Positions 24,099 to 31,218 of a DNA stretch of 31,721 nucleotides are shown here, in pieces; position 1 is the first letter of the stretch; every line of letters starts with the position of its first letter. Made by a program: the position numbers and the translations under genes. Location: the NCBI GenBank assembly GCA_964580075.1, contig CAZOJL010000017.1, forward strand, positions 1-31,721, written 5' to 3'. The DNA is from VGWG01 sp964580075 (GTDB lineage: Bacteria > Verrucomicrobiota > Kiritimatiellia > RFP12 > JAAYNR01). The notes below the pieces were generated by a model. It had not been told where the DNA came from. It saw only the letters and a list, made by a program, of their open reading frames with translations, and made no database searches.

Positions 24099-24341
24099 AT
24101 GACAACGCTAACCGCGACAGAAGCGCGAAAACAACTCTACAGCCTGCTGGATGATGTGACCGACTCACATGCGCCGATCCATATCACTGGCAAACGCCAT
24201 TCGGCCGTACTCGTTTCGGCTGACGATTGGCGCGCCATCGAAGAGACGCTTTACCTTGAATCCATTCCTGGCATGAAGGACTCCATTGTCAAAGGGCTGC
24301 GAACGCCGGTTGACAAATGCACAAAGGAGCCGGGGTGGTGA
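24099..24341 (+). CDS. yefM: YefM/Phd-type antitoxin
   Basis: 80 residues. ATG 24099 opens MTTLTATEARKQLYSLLDDV, the Phd/YefM DNA-binding N-terminus. The family patterns HAPIHITGKRHSAVLVSADDWRAIEETLYLESIPGM follow; the last part is the toxin-wrapping region. TGGAG (24086-24090) lies upstream. The stop codon overlaps the toxin start by four bases (GTGA), so the two are translated together. It neutralises YoeB and, with it, represses the operon. An intact, probably working unit amid decayed genes. Confidence 0.93.
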   Translation: MTTLTATEARKQLYSLLDDVTDSHAPIHITGKRHSAVLVSADDWRAIEETLYLESIPGMKDSIVKGLRTPVDKCTKEPGW

Positions 24342-24601
24342 ATTGGCAACTTGTCTATACCCGGCAGGCCCAAAAGGATGGCCGAAAACTTGCATCCTCT
24401 GGCCTTCAGCCGCAAGCAGAGCGACTTTTGGCGATTCTCGCCGACAACCCCTACCAAACGCCGCCCTTCTTCGAGAAACTGGTTGGCGATCTCGCCGGCG
24501 CATATTCGCGACGAATCAACATCCAACACAGACTCGTGTATGAAGTGCTGGATTCGATCAAGACCGTTAAAGTACTGCGAATGTGGACCCACTATGAATA
24601 G
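24338..24601 (+). CDS. yoeB: YoeB-type mRNA interferase toxin
   Basis: 87 residues from GTG 24338, chosen because AAAGGAG (24323-24329) lies eight bases upstream and because the protein then begins MNWQLVYTRQAQKD as family members do. Ribosome-dependent endoribonuclease of the RelE fold. The residues aligning with the E. coli catalytic set, Glu46, Arg65 and the C-terminal His (His85 here, in WTHYE), are all present, as is the SRRINIQHRLVYEV core. It looks active. Start alternatives are GTG 24335 and ATG 24317. Confidence 0.93.
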   Translation: MNWQLVYTRQAQKDGRKLASSGLQPQAERLLAILADNPYQTPPFFEKLVGDLAGAYSRRINIQHRLVYEVLDSIKTVKVLRMWTHYE

Positions 24602-24644
24602 GGCGGCGAACCAGGCGATGCACCAAATGAACCGAGGAGGATGA

Positions 24645-24661
24645 CATCCGCCGAGCGGATG
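24645..24661. repeat. 7-bp hairpin downstream of yoeB
   Basis: CATCCGC (24645-24651), loop CGA, GCGGATG (24655-24661). It follows GGCGAACCAGGCGATGCACC (24604-24623), which resembles the left half of integron attC-like sites found after toxin-antitoxin cassettes; no matching right half is present. Confidence 0.45.
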
Positions 24662-24668
24662 AACCCGT

Positions 24669-24696
24669 GGAGCCACAAAGGACGGGCCTTGCGTCC
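24669..24696. repeat. GGAGCCACAAAGGACG repeat, copy 2
   Basis: Direct repeat of 23905-23933 with a few changes. Its core CCACAAAGGAC is also the reverse complement of the CTTTGTGG phrases at 114-132 and 31613-31629. It directly abuts the WD40 fragment. Confidence 0.6.
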
Positions 24697-24701
24697 ATTT
24701 C

Positions 24702-24986
24702 TTGGCAATCAGTCCCGACGCGCAGTTTCTCGCAATTGGCGCAACCGAAGGTCTGTGCATCGTAAGCATGGCAACGGGCGGGAAGGTTCTTGAGTTAAGA
24801 GCCAGACCCCGGAGGCAACGTGTTCTCGAGTTCTCCTCAGTCGTCTTCTCGCCGGATTCAACCCGCGTCGCTTTTCGCATCAGCAACGTTCCATACGGCG
24901 ACCGCGACGATTACTTCGGCATGGCCGATCTCCGGTTGCTCTCCCCATCCGCCGTCCCCGTATCCACGGGTGAGGCATCCGAGTGA
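24702..24986 (+). pseudogene. WD40-like fragment
   Basis: The frame reads LAISPDAQFLAIGATEGL, CIVSMATGGKVLELRA and then VVFSPDSTRVAFRISN, that is, two blades of the SPD..FLA.....G....W...T pattern of WD40 or quinoprotein-type propellers. A propeller needs four to eight blades. The only start is a TTG without a ribosome site. Similarity begins right after the repeat ending at 24696 and is lost near 24950, exactly where the structured repeat (24951-25033) starts; the last dozen codons come from that repeat. A remnant of a larger gene. Confidence 0.6.
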
Positions 24987-25033
24987 ACCCGCACATTGGC
25001 GGGTTTTGCGAAAAAATAAGATGCGTTTGCCCT
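24951..25033 (-). ncRNA. 84-nt structured repeat, copy 2
   Basis: On the minus strand it begins AGGGCAAACGCATCTTA at 25033 and ends GGGGACGGC. The first hairpin AACCCGC-CAATGT-GCGGGTT is a perfect 7-bp stem here; the second is CCCGT-GGAT-ACGGG. Orientation is opposite to the copy at 10359. It truncates the WD40 fragment. Confidence 0.5.
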
Positions 25034-25050
25034 AGGCCGAGGGTGCCGTG

Positions 25051-25169
25051 CTCTTGACATTTATCCCGGTTTCCGCCATGCTCCCCACCATGACAACGCT
25101 GCGTCAGACCGGTTCCGGCATGATTCCGGCCCGTGTGGGCCGGTACCGGCCGAAAAGCGATTTCTTATC
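25051..25169 (+). repeat. TTGACA-leader repeat, copy 1
   Basis: Shares CTCTTGACA, then CCCGGTTTC, GCCATG, CATGACAACGCTGCGTCAGA, CGGTTCCGGCATGA and GCGATTTCTTATC with 26176-26315. It contains a perfect -35 hexamer (25054-25059) with CATGCT 17 bp later. The frame is open through it, encoding PVSAMLPTMTTLRQTGSGM, as in copy 2. A gene for a small exported protein starts 69 bp after its end. Confidence 0.75.
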
Positions 25170-25237
25170 AATTTGCCACTGCGCCGGTATTTCTGAAAGC
25201 AATGAATCCGGTACGTGGCTCGCTTGCGGGAGATGAA

Positions 25238-25578
25238 ATGAAAAGAACGACCTGTTTGCTGTTTGGACTGTGTGTCGTCGCCTTGGGGGTGGCAGGCTCG
25301 CATGCAGTTGCCGGCGAGGCGGAGAAGAACGCGGAGCAGGAAGTGTATCGGCTGCTTCTGGCGTTGCCGTCCGGCTACGACATCAAACCGGAGAACATGG
25401 CAACTTTGGCCAGACTGGAAGCGCTGGGCGACCAGATCACTCCGCACCTTCGCACGGCCCTGCTGTAGCCAAGAATGCATTCGGTGCGGTGCTGAAGAAG
25501 ATAACCGCCCAGAACTTGGGGGAAGATGCCGATGCGTGGCGAAACTGGTGGAATGCCAACGGGAAGAGTGAGAGATGA
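25238..25578 (+). pseudogene. Small exported protein broken by a frameshift (HEAT-like remnant)
   Basis: ATG 25238 opens MKRTTCLLFGLCVVALGVAG, a clear signal peptide, then an acidic region and MATLARLEALGDQITPHLRTALL before a TAG at 25466-25468. In the +1 frame the sequence continues as KNAFGAVLKKITAQNLGEDADAWRNWW... up to a TGA at 25576-25578. The two halves read like the beginning and end of a HEAT-repeat-type exported protein (ends of the form LG.ITGQ..G.D...WR.WW are familiar to me), with the middle deleted and the frame shifted near 25450-25470. Not functional as it stands unless the short 76-residue product has a role. Confidence 0.6.
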
Positions 25579-25598
25579 AGGCCACAAGGGCCTGGGCT

Positions 25599-25725
25599 GA
25601 ATGGCGCTAAGTTAAGCGATGCTTCCGATCATAATCATAATCGTAATCCGTTCTCCACCAGTAGATTAAGATCAAGATTAGGATTACGATTAAGATGGAA
25701 ATAGCCCCTTAACTTAGCGTCATTC
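25599..25725. repeat. Nested-palindrome element C
   Basis: Terminal inverted repeat GAATGRCGCTAAGTTAAG (25599-25618 and, reversed, 25706-25725; 18 of 20 match). Inside, four hexamers RATCNN (25627-25650), a 13-nt loop and five or six complementary hexamers GATTAN (25664-25693). Same plan as elements A and B but with an AT-rich arm and a different terminal sequence. It lies between the broken gene and the RelE-like toxin gene. Confidence 0.8.
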
Positions 25726-25746
25726 GGGACGGGCCTTCCGTTCGCC

Positions 25747-26022
25747 TCAATAGACATCGTCATGCGGTCCCACGGCGACGGGGATGATGGTAGCGTCCTC
25801 GATCAGAAACTCGATTGTGATCCTGTACGAGAGGTTAATGGATGCCGAGTGGAGGCCGCTGAGGCGTCCCTTCAATTTGTGCAGACGCAGCGAAGGGTGG
25901 AAAGGATTGAGTTCGAGAAGTTGCAACGTCTTCTCGTACTGCCGCCGAACCTCCGGGTGTTTGCGAATAAACCGGATGGCGCGCCGCGTGTAACTCTCGG
26001 TGAAGACCAGTTTATACGCCAT
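25747..26022 (-). CDS. RelE/ParE-family toxin (YafQ-like)
   Basis: 91 residues, MAYKLVFTESYTRRAIRFI at the N-terminus and the core SLRLHKLKGRLSGLHSASINLSYRITIEFL, then IIPVAVGPHDDVY at the end. This is the H.L.G...G..S......RI.Y...  ...G.HD.VY pattern of RelE/StbE/YafQ mRNA interferases and ParE-like proteins. The conserved C-terminal His-Asp is present, so it may be active. Its start codon overlaps the last 11 bp of the antitoxin remnant. An intact toxin next to a broken antitoxin is unusual; it may be silent or controlled by another antitoxin. Confidence 0.82.
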   Translation of the reverse strand: MAYKLVFTESYTRRAIRFIRKHPEVRRQYEKTLQLLELNPFHPSLRLHKLKGRLSGLHSASINLSYRITIEFLIEDATIIPVAVGPHDDVY

Positions 26023-26146
26023 GGTCGATCCGCTTCAGGTGCGCTTCGATCGAATCGTCCGCAATCCGTCCGGCGGCATAGTCGGCCCGCGCCTCCCGGA
26101 CGGCCTGATCCAGTTCGGCCTCCCGCAGTCTGGCGTATGTGCTCAA
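26012..26146 (-). pseudogene. Truncated antitoxin of the RelE/ParE-type pair
   Basis: The frame ends YARLREAELDQAVREAR, ADYAAGRIADDSIEAHLKRIDHGV, an acidic amphipathic helix like the toxin-binding C-terminus of RelB/DinJ- or ParD-like antitoxins, and overlaps the toxin start by 11 bp as in an intact operon. The expected N-terminal DNA-binding domain is missing. Upstream the frame runs into the AGCAATTCTCATTTTGAG motif and the TTGACA-leader repeat, which are not coding for an antitoxin. The only nearby start is TTG 26146, giving 44 residues without a ribosome site. Confidence 0.6.
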
Positions 26147-26159
26147 AATGAGAATTGCT
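26142..26159 (-). repeat. AGCAATTCTCATTTTGAG terminal motif, solitary copy
   Basis: Reverse-strand match to the ends of elements A (566) and B (11533); the extension GCACAT also matches B. It lies exactly where the antitoxin coding sequence breaks off. The sequence is half of a near-perfect palindrome, CTCA-TTT-TGAG. Confidence 0.6.
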
Positions 26160-26175
26160 AGTCCACTTTGCAGTC

Positions 26176-26315
26176 CTCTTGACACTTTTCCCGGTTTCTG
26201 CCATGTTCTTCGCCATGACAACCATGCTCTCCGCCATGACAACGCTGCGTCAGATCGGTTCCGGCATGACTTCGGCCCAGGCACGCCGGGGCCGACCCCA
26301 ACGCGATTTCTTATC
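26176..26315 (+). repeat. TTGACA-leader repeat, copy 2
   Basis: Second copy of 25051-25169. It has an extra 21-bp unit (ATGTTCTTCGCCATGACAAC, then ATGCTCTCCGCCATGACAAC), which keeps the reading frame. TTGACA is at 26179-26184 and CATGTT 17 bp later. The end of the repeat encodes the start of the next exported protein. Confidence 0.75.
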
Positions 26316-28341
26316 GACTTCTTTGCTGCTGGCACTGCTGGCGGCATCGCTTCCAATCGCACTCCTGGCCGCGCCTGAGCCCGTGCGCGTGGCCGAGACC
26401 GACGCAACCTTCACGGTGACGGACGAAGGCGGCGGCAACCCGCGCGAACGGACACTGCGGCAGGTGCGCCTGGAGAACGAGTACCTGCGCGTGGATTTTC
26501 TGCCGCAACTCGGCGGACGACTGCGCGCGGCGTTCGACAAGGCCGCCAATCAGGAGCTGTTTCTGGTGCGGCCTATCGAATGGCCGCCCACGCTCTACAC
26601 CTGCTACGGTTCCCAACTGGGCGGACACGCCGTTAATTTTCCCGCCTTTCACCACGGCAACAACTATGGCGACCAGTGGAACTGGCAGGCGCAACGCCTT
26701 GACGACGGTTCCGCCGCAGTCACGGTCGGCTGGACCGAACCCTTGCGCCGCCAGCGCGTGGTCGTGCGCTGGAGCCTGCGCCCCGGCGACGCCATCCTGC
26801 GCGCCACCTATCGCTTCACGAACCTCAACCCGCAACCGCTCGGCTTCGCGCCCTGGAACGACATGCTCTTCGGCTATGCCGACGACCTCCAGTACATCAT
26901 CCCCGCCTCCCGTGTGGCACCGCACGGGTTCAACGACTCCACCCTGGAACTCCGTCCGTGGCCCTGGCCCGACTGGGACGACAGCAGCATCTGCTACTGG
27001 CGGAACATCCCGCCAAGCTACAACAGCATCTTCGCCGTGGGCGTGGAGGAGAATTTCCACGGCGTTTACTATACACGCGCCGATCACGGCATGGTCCGAC
27101 TGTTCGACCGCACAGAACAGCCCGGTCTCAAGATGTTTTGCATCCCGCCGCAACCGAATAGCAAGCCCGGCCCTGCCGCCTACACGGAAATCTGGAGCAG
27201 CCCCGTCATGTGCATGGAGGACCTGCTCTGGTGGGAGGCTTTCGGCACGCGCGAATATGAAGATGCCTTCTTCGGTGTGCATGGCATTGGCGGCTACCGC
27301 TACGCGGATACGGCCGGTGCGCTGAACCTGACCCGGCTCACCAACGCCGTCGAGGTCGGCGTTTGCGTCACACGGCCCCTCCCCGGCGCAGTGATCGTGC
27401 TGTCAGGCATTGATGGCGACTGGCTGCGGCAAGTGGTCGACCTGACCCCGGAGAAGCCATGGCGCAACACGCTCCCGCGCGCGCCCGGTCGCCATCCGCT
27501 GGATCTGCGCGTGTGGGCTGCCGACGGCCGTTGCTTGCTGCACTACGCATCGCGCCCCGATCCCGGCCTGCAACCTGAACCGCGCTTCAGCGGCAAACCG
27601 CTCTGGCAATCCTCGCCCTACCTTGCGGCACTCAAGGCCGAGCAGTACCACGTGCTGTGGCGCGGTCCCACCGGCGGCTATGGAGACTTCGGCGCCAAGG
27701 GCGCCCACGCATTCCGCGCCCTGCTGCAGAAAGAACCCGAAAATGTCGAATTCGCCCTCGGAGTCGCCCGCAGCCTGCTCACGGATGTGCAACTCCGTCA
27801 GTCCGGTCAGCCGCGGGTCGGCACACCGGAAGAGACTGCGGCGCTGGCAAAGAAGAATCTGGAAGCCGCGGCCGCGACACTCAATCCACACGCGCCAAGT
27901 GACCCGCGCGCAGCCGTGCTCCTGGGCGAAGTCCGGTTGCGCCAGGGTGATCGTCCGGCCGCCCGCCGCCAGTTTGAGGCCGCAACTGGCGATCCTGTTG
28001 CCGCAGTCGAACTCTCCCGCCTGTCTGCCGCCGAAGGTGATGCGGCCGCTGCGCTGCGCCATTCCACGGCCGCCATCAGTCTCCTGCCCGGTAACAACGC
28101 CGTGGCCCAGCTTCATGCCGCCAACCTGATCAGGTCCGGCAAGCAGGCAGATGCAGCGACGCTTCTCGCAGCGGCCTTTGCCCGCGATCCTGTGGACTCG
28201 TTGACCGCGCACTTGCTGTCCCTGTCCGCCCCCGATCCTATAACCCGCGAACACTGGGCTGCCATTGCCAAGTCCCTGCTGAACCAGACCGACCCGCCCG
28301 CCAGACTGGAGGCGGCGCTGGAGACGCTGGGCTGGCGGTAG
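26266..28341 (+). CDS. Exported DUF5107 protein with C-terminal TPR region
   Basis: 691 residues from ATG 26266. This start gives a signal peptide (basic RRGRPQRD, then FLSTSLLLALLAASLPIALLA). The frame is open back to a TTG at 26155, but no start has a good ribosome site, so the N-terminus is uncertain and lies within a dispersed repeat. Residues about 55-410 follow DUF5107, a galactose-mutarotase-like sandwich: VRLENEYLRVDFLPQLGGRLRAAFDK, NWQAQRLDDGSAAVTVGWTE, and PWNDMLFGYADDLQYIIPAS. Residues about 470-690 are Ala-rich TPR-like helices. Family members are linked to carbohydrate use; the substrate is unknown. First gene of a three-gene set; the next starts 19 bp later. Confidence 0.75.
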   Translation: MTSAQARRGRPQRDFLSTSLLLALLAASLPIALLAAPEPVRVAETDATFTVTDEGGGNPRERTLRQVRLENEYLRVDFLPQLGGRLRAAFDKAANQELFLVRPIEWPPTLYTCYGSQLGGHAVNFPAFHHGNNYGDQWNWQAQRLDDGSAAVTVGWTEPLRRQRVVVRWSLRPGDAILRATYRFTNLNPQPLGFAPWNDMLFGYADDLQYIIPASRVAPHGFNDSTLELRPWPWPDWDDSSICYWRNIPPSYNSIFAVGVEENFHGVYYTRADHGMVRLFDRTEQPGLKMFCIPPQPNSKPGPAAYTEIWSSPVMCMEDLLWWEAFGTREYEDAFFGVHGIGGYRYADTAGALNLTRLTNAVEVGVCVTRPLPGAVIVLSGIDGDWLRQVVDLTPEKPWRNTLPRAPGRHPLDLRVWAADGRCLLHYASRPDPGLQPEPRFSGKPLWQSSPYLAALKAEQYHVLWRGPTGGYGDFGAKGAHAFRALLQKEPENVEFALGVARSLLTDVQLRQSGQPRVGTPEETAALAKKNLEAAAATLNPHAPSDPRAAVLLGEVRLRQGDRPAARRQFEAATGDPVAAVELSRLSAAEGDAAAALRHSTAAISLLPGNNAVAQLHAANLIRSGKQADAATLLAAAFARDPVDSLTAHLLSLSAPDPITREHWAAIAKSLLNQTDPPARLEAALETLGWR

Positions 28342-28360
28342 AAACACCATCGGAGGCCCA

Positions 28361-30025
28361 ATGATTATTCGTAAACTTGTCCCGTTTATCGCGGTGATGG
28401 GGTTGCTGTTCCCGGCCACGGGCGGGGCGCAGGAGCCTGCACCCGGTTCCTGGCTGGGCGATGCCGGTAATTTCATTCAGCGTCCGACGCGCATCTTCGC
28501 CAACAATCCCAACGGCGTGGCGTTCACCATGACCGTTCATCGCCACGTTTGGAAGGCTGCCGGTGACTGGGCCAACGGCGGCAATTTCGCCCTTCGTATC
28601 CTCGCCTCGGACGGTACGGAACAAGCCAAGGGAACCATCCCGAGCGGCGACGATGCGGCAACGCTCCAGGTGCCTGCCGGCGCAAAAGGTGTTTACACGC
28701 TGGAGATCAAGCCATCCGGCTATGGCCTGGCCTGGGTCGAGTGCTCGCTCCCGCAGCTCGTGGCAGAATGCCCCTACTGGCAGGACGCCGCTGCCAGGGA
28801 CTGTATCCAGCTTCACGTCATGACACCGCGTCGCTGGTATTTCTACGTGCCGGCCGGCACCCGCCGTTTTCAAGTGCGACACGTCATCCTCACGGCGCAG
28901 ACCCATCGCGAGGACTACGGCTTTCTCGTGATGAATCCGCGCGGCCAGCGGGTGGAGGCGTTTTACGGTGGCAAATCGCTCGACATGTCGCCGACCTCGG
29001 GCAGCCCGCGTTCCGAGTTCACGCTGCCGCTGACGCCTGTGCCCATCACCCGCACCGTGGAGGTGGACCCGGGCACGGCCGGCCGCTTCTGGAGCCTGTG
29101 GATCACCGGCGGCGACAGCCATAACTTCAGCGACTTGTCGCTGATGTTCGACGGTGTTCCGTCGTATCTCGCATCCTCGCCGGAGCAATGGTTCGATCCT
29201 CGCACCGGCCTGTCCGCACCCCCGCTGGTCTACGACGAGGCCGTCATCCGCACCCCGGACACTGTGGATGCCAAGGGTAATGTACATGAACCCTATCCCC
29301 GCTACTTCTGCACGCCGTCGCCATTTCTTGGCGATGAGGATTACAACGGCTGGCGCGGGGCGCACACGGTGTGGCTGCTCAACCCGGAAAACCGGAAGAT
29401 CGAGTTCGGCGTGCAGACCTACACGCCTTCGGCCGAAGATCAAACCAATCGCGTGGCAATCAAAGTGACGGGGCCGAAGAAAGACACGCTGCTGGAACAG
29501 GCGTTGCCGTTGGGCAAGAGCGTCAGTCTCGTGGAGGCAGGCGCCGGCGTCTATCGCGTGGACTGCGACAGCCCGCGCTGGTTCCCCTGGACGTTCCCCG
29601 CGCCGCCCATCGTGATCCAGGGCCAGCCGACAAAAGACGGCGGCACGCGCTTCGCGCTGCAGACGGGCGTGGCGCGTCATTGGTTTTTCATGGTCTTGCC
29701 GGGAACGAAGCAGTTCAAGGTGGCGGTCGAGGTGCGCGATCCCCTGCACGTGTTGCGCGTGGAAGTGCATGCGCCGGACCGGCTGCTGGAGGAACTGGCC
29801 GTGCGCGGCGGCGCGCGACGCGAGCTGGTCGTGCCGGTGCCCGCGCAACTGGCCGGCCGCATCTGGTTCATCCGGACGGAGATCGGCAGCGCCACGCGCT
29901 TCGTGTCCGGCAAAGGCCACCCGGCTCAGGTCAACATCGAGGCGGACATCGAACTGCAAGGCGTGCCGGGCTACCTGGCGCCGACATGGGAACAATGGTT
30001 CGACCCTGAGCGGCCGGGAAAGTGA
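28361..30025 (+). CDS. Exported two-module protein of unknown family
   Basis: 554 residues, GGAGG (28352-28356) before ATG 28361. A signal peptide (KLVPFIAVMGLLFPATGGAQ) is clear. I do not recognise a family. It is built from two similar modules. Each has an aromatic strand followed by PAG/PGT: RWYFYVPAGTRRFQV (about residue 156) and HWFFMVLPGTKQFKV (about 440). Each ends in the same phrase: GVPSYLASSPEQWFDP (about 265-280) and GVPGYLAPTWEQWFDP (about 535-550). The composition is beta-rich with many Trp and no membrane segment or obvious catalytic motif. Carbohydrate binding is possible but unproven. Between a DUF5107 protein and an esterase, both exported, it probably works in the same extracytoplasmic process. 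Confidence 0.75.
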   Translation: MIIRKLVPFIAVMGLLFPATGGAQEPAPGSWLGDAGNFIQRPTRIFANNPNGVAFTMTVHRHVWKAAGDWANGGNFALRILASDGTEQAKGTIPSGDDAATLQVPAGAKGVYTLEIKPSGYGLAWVECSLPQLVAECPYWQDAAARDCIQLHVMTPRRWYFYVPAGTRRFQVRHVILTAQTHREDYGFLVMNPRGQRVEAFYGGKSLDMSPTSGSPRSEFTLPLTPVPITRTVEVDPGTAGRFWSLWITGGDSHNFSDLSLMFDGVPSYLASSPEQWFDPRTGLSAPPLVYDEAVIRTPDTVDAKGNVHEPYPRYFCTPSPFLGDEDYNGWRGAHTVWLLNPENRKIEFGVQTYTPSAEDQTNRVAIKVTGPKKDTLLEQALPLGKSVSLVEAGAGVYRVDCDSPRWFPWTFPAPPIVIQGQPTKDGGTRFALQTGVARHWFFMVLPGTKQFKVAVEVRDPLHVLRVEVHAPDRLLEELAVRGGARRELVVPVPAQLAGRIWFIRTEIGSATRFVSGKGHPAQVNIEADIELQGVPGYLAPTWEQWFDPERPGK

Positions 30026-30061
30026 CGTCGCTTGTCCTCCATCATGATCGAAAAGGCATAT

Positions 30062-31147
30062 ATGAAGAGGCGAACGACGATCACGGGGCTTGCCGCATGG
30101 ACGATGCTACCGAAGGCGATTTTTCTGGCAGCCGCGCTGACCTTGCCGTCGCCGGGCGCCACGGCAGCGAAATCGTTGTCCCTGACAAATCTGCTGGATG
30201 AAAGTCTGGTGCCGCGTGAAGTCGTTTACCGCACGGTTGCAGGGCGCGACCTCAAACTCTATGTCTTCGATCCGCCGGGTTTGAAGGAGGGCGACCGCCG
30301 TCCGGCGGTGATGTGCATCCACGGCGGATCGTGGATGAGCGGCAGCCCGGCGCTGTTCTTTCCCCACAGCCGTTACTTTGCCGCGCGCGGCGCCGTGGCA
30401 ATCAGCGTGGAGTATCGGCTGACGCATCAGGGCACCAACGTGGTGGGCACACTCTTTGATTGCCTGGCGGACTGCCGGGCCGCGCTGCGCTTCGTGCAAA
30501 CAAACGCCGTGGCGTTGAAGATCGATCCGGCACGCATCGCCGTGGCGGGCGATTCCGCAGGTGGGCACCTGGCCGCCTGTCTGGGGATTCCCGTTGCCAC
30601 GGAAGATCCGCCGCCCGGCGTAGCGAAAGATGCGCCGCCGGCCGCCCTGCTGCTCTATAACCCGGAGGTGGATCTGACCACGCTGCGCTGGGCGCAATCT
30701 TCGTCGGGCGTGAAGATCTACGGCGCAGGCGCCGCGGGTAGCCTGCCCATTGCTGAGATCGAGAAACGTTTCGGCAAGACACCGCAAGAACGAGCACGGG
30801 CGCTTTCGCCGATTTTCGCCATTGCCGGGGGGCAGCCGCCGGTCCTGCTGATGCAGGGCGACAAGGACACCTGCGTTCCCGTGGAACAGATTCGCCGCTT
30901 CGACCAGGCGTACCGGGAAGCCGGCAACCGGTGCGACTATGTGGAGCTGGCCGGAGTCGCGCATGCCTTTGTGCTGCCGCGCTACACCGCGCCGGATGAA
31001 CGGGTGGTCAAAGCCATCCGACGGAGCGATGAATTCCTGGCAGCCATCGGATGGTTCGAAGGCCCGCCGACGCTGCAAGTCGCAGCCGAAGCAGCGCCGG
31101 TTGCGTCAAGCCAGCCCGTACGAATATCGCGTCAGCCTCAACATTAA
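30062..31147 (+). CDS. Exported alpha/beta-hydrolase (esterase/lipase type)
   Basis: 361 residues. ATG 30062 is chosen because AAAAGG (30050-30055) lies just upstream and because a signal peptide (KRRTTITGL...AIFLAAALTLPSPGATA) then begins at residue 1. The oxyanion motif HGGSW (from His87), the nucleophile elbow GDSAGG (Ser165), an Asp in GDKDTCVP (Asp269) and a His in AHAF (His301) give a complete triad in the order of the BD-FAE / Abhydrolase_3 group, which acts on acetylated sugars or short acyl esters. It starts 36 bp after the previous gene and is probably the last of the operon. The last 30 residues (after GWFEGPP) look unconserved. Confidence 0.88.
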   Translation: MKRRTTITGLAAWTMLPKAIFLAAALTLPSPGATAAKSLSLTNLLDESLVPREVVYRTVAGRDLKLYVFDPPGLKEGDRRPAVMCIHGGSWMSGSPALFFPHSRYFAARGAVAISVEYRLTHQGTNVVGTLFDCLADCRAALRFVQTNAVALKIDPARIAVAGDSAGGHLAACLGIPVATEDPPPGVAKDAPPAALLLYNPEVDLTTLRWAQSSSGVKIYGAGAAGSLPIAEIEKRFGKTPQERARALSPIFAIAGGQPPVLLMQGDKDTCVPVEQIRRFDQAYREAGNRCDYVELAGVAHAFVLPRYTAPDERVVKAIRRSDEFLAAIGWFEGPPTLQVAAEAAPVASSQPVRISRQPQH

Positions 31148-31218
31148 CGATCCCGCCGTCGATTGCTGGTCCGTCGGCCCGCCGATGCGCGATCCCCGCG
31201 CCGGATGCCAGGCCGACG

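Noticed and set aside
28238..29995. A 585-codon minus-strand frame
   Set aside because: Antisense to the two-module exported protein, which has a ribosome site, signal peptide and internal duplication; the minus frame has none of these.
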